NCBI RefSeq assembly: GCF_000365025.1
Contig: NZ_KB823011.1
Span: 124,001-188,000 of the forward strand
Direction: 5' to 3'
Origin: Robiginitomaculum antarcticum DSM 21748
GTDB lineage: Bacteria > Pseudomonadota > Alphaproteobacteria > Caulobacterales > Maricaulaceae
DNA: 64,000 bases
In this document: positions 59,207-64,000 of the stretch, piece by piece
Numbering within the stretch: the stretch's first letter is position 1
Layout: each line of letters starts with the position of its first letter
Made by a program: the position numbers and the translations under genes
The notes under the pieces: generated by a model
Seen by the model: only the letters and a program-made list of their open reading frames with translations
Told to the model about the DNA's origin: nothing
Database searches by the model: none

Positions 59207-59893
59207 CTAGCTAAAAAGATTGGCAAGATAGGTGACCTGTTCGTCAATCTCATTTCGATAGTCACACCGTTTACAACGGGCCTGCATTGTCTTTAATTTA
59301 CGTAATTGCGCTTTCGCCTTGTCCAAATTTCCGTCTTGATACTCTAGAAGCGCGAGCCGAAAATAGGCATCGGAAATATCACGGCGTATATTCGTTGCCC
59401 GATAAAGCGTCGCTTTAGCATCTTCGAGTTTGCCTAATTTAATCTGCGATAATCCGGCCATGTAAAGCTGAAATCCACGGTCTTCACAGCTGCGCTGCGT
59501 CGTGCTTTCGTTTTTCTTAAAATTCTGACTGCGAATATCGGGCGTAGCCGTTGGCGGCGGCGTCGCAGCCGGGGTGACGCTCCCGCCGGCTCCGCTAATC
59601 GTGGGCTGGACAGGAGCGACGGCATCGGCTTCGATTTGAGCAGTGATTGAGCTGTTACGCGCGGCTTCAACACCGGCTACAAAATTGCGCTCCGCCCGAA
59701 GCGCGCAAAAGGCGTTGCGTTCAAATTCGACTTCGGCCGTTGCGTAGTCTCCCGCGATAAATGCTGAGATGGCCGGATCACGCTGAACCGTTCCTGTGGC
59801 TATTATTTCATCTTCAACCGGATTGGTCTGGGCCGCAGCAAATGGACTCAGCATCATCCCTGATAGGACTAACGTCAGAACTTTACGTCTCAT
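59207..59893 (-). CDS. Secreted TPR-domain protein
   Basis: A 228-residue exported protein (signal peptide about 1-21). A helical repeat near the N-terminus (AFIAGDYATAEVEFER) and a Pro/Thr/Ala-rich linker (about 88-118) are followed by tetratricopeptide-like repeats (GLSQIKLGKLEDAKATLYRA; DAYFRLALLEYQDGNLDKAK). Paired Cys sit near the end (ARCKRCDYR). Such periplasmic TPR proteins often accompany TonB-dependent receptor and halogenase loci. A perfect LacI-type palindrome lies about 27 bp upstream. Confidence 0.83.
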   Translation of the reverse strand: MRRKVLTLVLSGMMLSPFAAAQTNPVEDEIIATGTVQRDPAISAFIAGDYATAEVEFERNAFCALRAERNFVAGVEAARNSSITAQIEADAVAPVQPTISGAGGSVTPAATPPPTATPDIRSQNFKKNESTTQRSCEDRGFQLYMAGLSQIKLGKLEDAKATLYRATNIRRDISDAYFRLALLEYQDGNLDKAKAQLRKLKTMQARCKRCDYRNEIDEQVTYLANLFS

Positions 59894-59919
59894 CGTTTAA
59901 TACCTTAATATGCATTTGT

Positions 59920-59933
59920 GACAGCGCTGTCAT
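59920..59933. promoter_or_regulatory. Candidate LacI-family operator
   Basis: TGACAGCGCTGTCA, a perfect 14-bp palindrome with central GCGC, 27 bp upstream of the TPR-gene start. A near copy lies at 26198-26211 beside pyk. A weaker relative is at 54052. Confidence 0.6.
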
Positions 59934-59997
59934 TTTATATCATATATTTTTATGGTAATCAAATTTTACATTGGAGGGGGTATTTTGACGCTGAAAA

Positions 59998-61509
59998 TCA
60001 GAGTTCGGCTTTGCAATTTTGGTCGATAAAGTCCTGATGCCGGGGCATATGTTTAAGACAACTTTGCATGACTTTTTCCATTTGTGACATGCGGGTATCT
60101 AAAATGGTGTCAGGTAAAGCGTTGACAATCGGATGGTGTGAGCGGGGCACAAGACCCTGACCTTGCATGACAGCAAACCAGCTCACTTCATTAAAGAGCT
60201 CGTTATCATGCCGGTAAAGACGGGCATTTTCTTTGTACAGATCAAGACGCTCTTTCAGCGTGTCCGGAATATCCATAGTGCGGCAATAGTTCCAAAATGG
60301 ACTGTCGTCACGATTGGTCACGTAGTAATGCGTAATCAGAAAGTCCCGAACCTGCTCATATTCGAGCAGGGTTCTGGAATTATAATAATCTATATTGGCC
60401 TGTGCGAAGGTTTTGTCCGGAAAATTTGTCATCAGTCGGGCGATAGCGGTTTGGATTAAATGAATTGATGTCGATTCAAGCGGCTCTAAAAATCCTGCGG
60501 CCAGACCCAATGAAATTACATTTTTATTCCATGATTTGTTTCGGATGCCGGTCTTAAATCTGAGGAAGTTAGGTTCTGAGACCGGCTCACCGTCTAAATC
60601 CGCATTTAAACTTTCCAAAGCCTTTTCGTCGCTCATGAAGTCGGAGCAATAGACGTGTCCGTTACCAATGCGCGATTGAAGCGGAATGCGCCATTGCCAC
60701 CCGGCCTCTTTTGCCGTGGCGCGCGTATAGGGTGCCGGGTCGCCTGTGGCTTGACTGGCGCGCGCGACAGCGCGATTACAAGGCAAATAGGCACTCCAGT
60801 CCTGATATCCCGTTTTCAGAGTCTGCTCTATTAACAGCGCGCGGAAGCCGGAACAGTCGATAAATAGATCCGCGCTATAGGACTGTCCGTTTTCCAAAGT
60901 TAGGGTCTGGACATGACCGTTCTCAGGATTTTGCGTCACGCCTGTGACCTTGCCTTCGGTTCTCACGACGCCGTTCTTTTCGGCAAATTTACGCATAAAT
61001 CCAGCATATAATGTCGCGTCAAATTGAAAGGCATAAGATATGGCGTTAAGCGGCGAGTTTTTAACGCTCATATCCGGACGCTGAAATTTTCCGGCCTTTG
61101 CCGCCAGGATTTGAAGATTATAATTCTCCAGCGGCGTTTGGCTTCCAAGCTGCTTATGCCTCAGCCAGAAATGGTGGAATCGAATGCCCTCCATATCTGC
61201 GCCATATGATCCAAAGGGGTGAATGTAGCGCTCGCCTAAACTCCCCCAATCCACAAATTCAATGCCAAGCTTGAAAGTGGCATGGGTATGCTTGACGAAG
61301 TCATCTTCGGACAAGCCCAGCAGCCGGTTGAAATAAACAATATGGGGTATCGTCGCTTCACCGACGCCCACGGTTCCGATAGCTTCGGATTCAATCAAGC
61401 GGATATTGATGGCTTTGTCCGGAATTAGCCGCGACAATGCGGCGGCGCACATCCATCCGGCGGTCCCGCCGCCCAAAATAATGATGTCTTTGATATTAGA
61501 ATTATCCAT
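59998..61509 (-). CDS. Tryptophan halogenase-family flavin enzyme, paralogue 1
   Basis: A 503-residue FAD-dependent halogenase-like protein. It has the FAD motif IILGGGTAGWM (about 10-20), the candidate catalytic Lys80 in HATFKLGIEF, the WQWRIP motif (AGWQWRIPLQSRIG) and FLEPLESTSIHL near residue 350. These are the hallmarks of flavin-dependent tryptophan halogenases. Many such genes in marine alphaproteobacteria and Caulobacterales sit in polysaccharide/TonB-receptor loci and their real substrate is unknown. A partner flavin reductase is not in the window. It is the last of three tandem copies (22-base gap to the next). Confidence 0.9.
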   Translation of the reverse strand: MDNSNIKDIIILGGGTAGWMCAAALSRLIPDKAINIRLIESEAIGTVGVGEATIPHIVYFNRLLGLSEDDFVKHTHATFKLGIEFVDWGSLGERYIHPFGSYGADMEGIRFHHFWLRHKQLGSQTPLENYNLQILAAKAGKFQRPDMSVKNSPLNAISYAFQFDATLYAGFMRKFAEKNGVVRTEGKVTGVTQNPENGHVQTLTLENGQSYSADLFIDCSGFRALLIEQTLKTGYQDWSAYLPCNRAVARASQATGDPAPYTRATAKEAGWQWRIPLQSRIGNGHVYCSDFMSDEKALESLNADLDGEPVSEPNFLRFKTGIRNKSWNKNVISLGLAAGFLEPLESTSIHLIQTAIARLMTNFPDKTFAQANIDYYNSRTLLEYEQVRDFLITHYYVTNRDDSPFWNYCRTMDIPDTLKERLDLYKENARLYRHDNELFNEVSWFAVMQGQGLVPRSHHPIVNALPDTILDTRMSQMEKVMQSCLKHMPRHQDFIDQNCKAEL

Positions 61510-61530
61510 ATTACGGCTATCCTGCGCGAA

Positions 61531-63039
61531 TTAATCTATCGTCGCCGCGCAATAGCGGGCGATAAACTCTTCATGGGTGGGCATATTTTGCGCGGCGCGC
61601 ATCATGGCCATATGCATAGAGTCGAGGCTACGAGCTACATCTTGCGGCGGTAAAGCCGCGACAATCGGGTCGACGCTTTGGGGCATAATACTTTGCCCTA
61701 AAAACACGGCAACCCAGCTTGTTTTTGCAAAAAGCTCATCTTCATAGCGAAAGGCCCGGCCCGCGGCTTTGAACAGCTCAATTTTACGCTTTAGCGTATC
61801 GGGAACGTCCATTGTGCGGCAATAACTCCAAAACGGGCTGTCGTCGCGCTCTGTCGCTTTGTAATGTAAGATCAGAAAATCCCGGACCTGCTCAAAATCT
61901 TCGCGCATTAAGCGGTTATATTCATCCGAGACCGCTGCGGGGAGGCCGGCATCCGGAAAGAGCGAGATAAAGCGGCTGATGCCTTGCTGAATAAGGTAAA
62001 TAGATGTGGATTCCAACGGCTCTAAAAACCCGGACGATAAGCCCAGCGCGATACAATTTTTGCTCCAAAATGTCTCGCGGCACCCTGTTTTAAACCGGAT
62101 TTGGCGTGGATCGCCCAGCGCGTCACCGTCCAGCCCGTCCAGCAATATAGAGATGGCCTCGTCATCACTCATATAGGCGCGTGAATAAATGTGGCCATTT
62201 CCCGTGCGGCGCTGTGTTGGAATGCGCCATTGCCAACCAGCGGGTTTAGCAGTGGATCGCGTATAGGATTTAAGCGGGCCATTATGCGCGCTGGCGACCG
62301 TCTGCGCCGCGTCACAGGGCAGCCAGTGTGACCAGTCCATAAACCCAACGCCAAGCTTTTGCCCTAAGAGCAAAGCGCGAAATCCTGTGCAGTCGAAAAA
62401 GAAATCGCCTGTGACGGCAGTGCCATTATCCAAGCGGAGCGTTTCAATATGTCCGCTTTGAGCGTCTTGCGAAACGGCTTCAACTTTTCCTTCTATGCGT
62501 TTTACGCCGCGCGTTTGCGCATATTTACGCAGAAACTTCGCATAAAGCGTGGCATCAAAATGATAAGCATAGCGAATATGTGACAGGACTGATTTTGGAT
62601 TTGAATCGGGCAGGCTGAACTTATTTTGCCTGGCCGCGACAGCGCACAGGCTGTAATCGTCTATGGGGTTGTCCAAGCCGTTTTTGTGACATTGCAGCCA
62701 ATATTGATGAAAATCGATCCCGTTCATATCCACCCCGTGATCGCCGAACGGATGGATATAAGATTGGCCTTTGCGGCCCCAATCAACAAATTCAATACCG
62801 AGTTTAAAGGTCGCCTCGGTCGCTTTCATAAATTCGGCTTCGGGTATGCCAAGCAGCCTGTTAAAGTTAATAATATCCGGAATTGTGGCTTCGCCGACGC
62901 CGACCGTTCCAATTTGATCAGATTCGACCAGAGTTATGGACACGTCGTCCGGTGATAATAAGCTTGAGAGAGCCGCCGCCGTCATCCAGCCAGCAGTACC
63001 GCCCCCGACAATCACTAAATTTTTAAGTCTATTTTGCAT
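61531..63039 (-). CDS. Tryptophan halogenase-family flavin enzyme, paralogue 2
   Basis: A 502-residue relative of the neighbouring gene. The FAD motif IVGGGTAGWM, Lys79 in EATFKLGIEF, AGWQWRIPTQRRTG and FLEPLESTSIYLIQQG are all intact. Sequence identity to paralogue 1 is clearly high along the whole length, so it is a tandem duplication. Its ATG (63039) directly adjoins the stop of paralogue 3, so the genes are likely one transcript. Confidence 0.9.
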   Translation of the reverse strand: MQNRLKNLVIVGGGTAGWMTAAALSSLLSPDDVSITLVESDQIGTVGVGEATIPDIINFNRLLGIPEAEFMKATEATFKLGIEFVDWGRKGQSYIHPFGDHGVDMNGIDFHQYWLQCHKNGLDNPIDDYSLCAVAARQNKFSLPDSNPKSVLSHIRYAYHFDATLYAKFLRKYAQTRGVKRIEGKVEAVSQDAQSGHIETLRLDNGTAVTGDFFFDCTGFRALLLGQKLGVGFMDWSHWLPCDAAQTVASAHNGPLKSYTRSTAKPAGWQWRIPTQRRTGNGHIYSRAYMSDDEAISILLDGLDGDALGDPRQIRFKTGCRETFWSKNCIALGLSSGFLEPLESTSIYLIQQGISRFISLFPDAGLPAAVSDEYNRLMREDFEQVRDFLILHYKATERDDSPFWSYCRTMDVPDTLKRKIELFKAAGRAFRYEDELFAKTSWVAVFLGQSIMPQSVDPIVAALPPQDVARSLDSMHMAMMRAAQNMPTHEEFIARYCAATID

Positions 63040-63999
63040 TTAGGACGGCCTGTTGCTTAAATGTTTGCGCAACCCTTGCATATAAATATGATGGGGCGGA
63101 ATTTTAGCGGCTAAGGTTTTTATGGCTTGCGACATAGTATTTAAATAACGCTCTAAGTCGCGCTTTTCATACCGGTCGGCGACGCGGTCATAACGCCCGG
63201 CCGTGCGTCTCATCCCGAAATGTAAAATCGTCCAGTCCTGCTCGTTAAACGGTTCCAAATCATAGGTTACCAAGACGCCGCGATCTTCAAAAAGAGTTAG
63301 CTTACGCGTCAGTTTTTCACCTAATGGCTGCTCAGACGCCTGTTTCCAATAGAGACTGGGCGTCGTTTCGCCGGGCGGGAAAAAGCTGCGGTTAAACATG
63401 TGCATATGGGAGATGTCATCATCAAAAAGGCGGTTATATTCGCGGCGTTCAACGCTCATATCCGCACTGACGGGGATGAGTCTGAGCAGACGCTCTATAT
63501 CGCGCTGCAAGGCCCGTATGGGCGCCGTTGAGATCGGTTCTAAAATGGCTGCGGCATGTCCAATGCCCACGCAATTGCCCAGCCATGGCGCGTCTCGCCG
63601 CCCGAGCATGACGTCAGCTTCTGTTGTTACTGCGCCATTATGCGCCGCGCGCGCTGCCGCTTTGTCCTCAGGTGCGGAGACGCTCATATTTATCCGCCGT
63701 CCCTGCAACGCGCTCTCGGACACCCATCCATAATCCGTCCCATGGATATGCCGGCATGAGAAACCTAATACGGATTGCGCCTGATATGAAGACGCGCCGA
63801 AAAGCGCGCGCTTGCCCTGGTAGGCGCTGCCCAGCGCGTGAAGCAAGCTCGCCTTCGGGCCGGTGCAGTCAATGAACAGATCGGCCGTCAGTTTCTCGCC
63901 ATTTTTAAGCGCAATTGAGCGGATGTGCCCGTCTTTAACACATACGGCCTCTATCGCCGAATTAGTGAGAACAAGGCCATGTTGAGTCGCGGCCTCTTG
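63040..63999 (-). CDS. Tryptophan halogenase-family protein, paralogue 3 (5' end outside window), diverged
   Basis: The C-terminal ~319 residues of a third halogenase-like protein; the frame is open to the window edge. The first visible part reads LFIDCTGPKASLLHALGSAY, as in the other copies (LFIDCSG...). It differs at two family hallmarks. The WxWxIP position reads DYGWVSESALQGR, and the PLEST stretch reads EPISTAPI, without the Glu. The FAD and Lys regions lie outside the window. It may have lost halogenation and act as a related flavin protein. Confidence 0.8.
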   Translation of the reverse strand, partial: QEAATQHGLVLTNSAIEAVCVKDGHIRSIALKNGEKLTADLFIDCTGPKASLLHALGSAYQGKRALFGASSYQAQSVLGFSCRHIHGTDYGWVSESALQGRRINMSVSAPEDKAAARAAHNGAVTTEADVMLGRRDAPWLGNCVGIGHAAAILEPISTAPIRALQRDIERLLRLIPVSADMSVERREYNRLFDDDISHMHMFNRSFFPPGETTPSLYWKQASEQPLGEKLTRKLTLFEDRGVLVTYDLEPFNEQDWTILHFGMRRTAGRYDRVADRYEKRDLERYLNTMSQAIKTLAAKIPPHHIYMQGLRKHLSNRPS

Positions 64000-64000
64000 A

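Overview
The window comes from an alphaproteobacterium, most likely a marine stalked or budding lineage near Maricaulis/Hyphomonas (Maricaulales/Caulobacterales). Support: a 16S-tRNA-Ile-tRNA-Ala-23S-5S operon with an alphaproteobacterial-looking 16S of about 1.48 kb; a circularly permuted two-piece tmRNA; a PleC/DivJ-type cell-cycle kinase; and a vertebrate-like N-acetylglutamate synthase of the kind described from Maricaulis. The lineage call is inference from these features, not a database result.

Layout. 1-5981: envelope-stress and nitrogen block on + (HtrA protease, OmpR-type regulator, histidine kinase, glnE). 5982-8222: a 2.2 kb segment with one polytopic membrane protein, bounded by a 12-bp direct repeat and the 3' half of a tRNA-Thr gene; it looks like an old tRNA-targeted insertion. 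8213-14525 (-): PleC-like kinase, EAL protein and aminopeptidase N. 14642-17862 (+): GH10 xylanase lipoprotein and TypA/BipA. 17978-21469 (-): a visibly AT-rich KAP-family P-loop ATPase, probably acquired. 21728-27713: RhtB/LysE exporter, small membrane protein, TerB-like protein, Na+/H+ antiporter, pyruvate kinase, DegP protease. 27891-28290: an IS3-like remnant abutting the ssrA (tmRNA) gene. 28352-33714: EF-hand protein, DUF2853, an ArgE-like/NAGS pair, an M14 carboxypeptidase, thyA. 33747-43802: GYF protein, rhomboid, a DUF2157/GDYXXLXY pair, amidohydrolase with AraC regulator, DUF2959, patatin, DUF2799, GNAT. 43803-50421: rRNA operon with a long leader. 50452-54706: TonB-domain protein, YiiX-like hydrolase, PNPOx-like protein, small secreted proteins, initiator tRNA. 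54728-64000 (-): secreted trypsin-like protease, enoyl-CoA hydratase, then a polysaccharide/TonB-type accessory locus: GH16 lipoprotein with a secreted putative carbohydrate-binding protein, a TPR protein and three head-to-tail tryptophan-halogenase-like genes, the last cut by the window edge.

How the parts may work together. A near-perfect palindrome with the pattern of a LacI-family operator (TGACAGCGCTGTCA) lies just upstream of the TPR gene, and a close copy lies between pyruvate kinase and degP. This suggests that the polysaccharide locus and lower glycolysis share a sugar-responsive regulator. The ArgE-like deacetylase and NAGS overlap by four bases and form an arginine-synthesis unit; the kinase half of the NAGS has lost its glycine-rich motifs. 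There is no CRISPR array, prophage or complete insertion sequence. The strongest candidates for something undescribed are the KAP ATPase singleton, the tRNA-bounded membrane-protein insertion and the diverged third halogenase paralogue.
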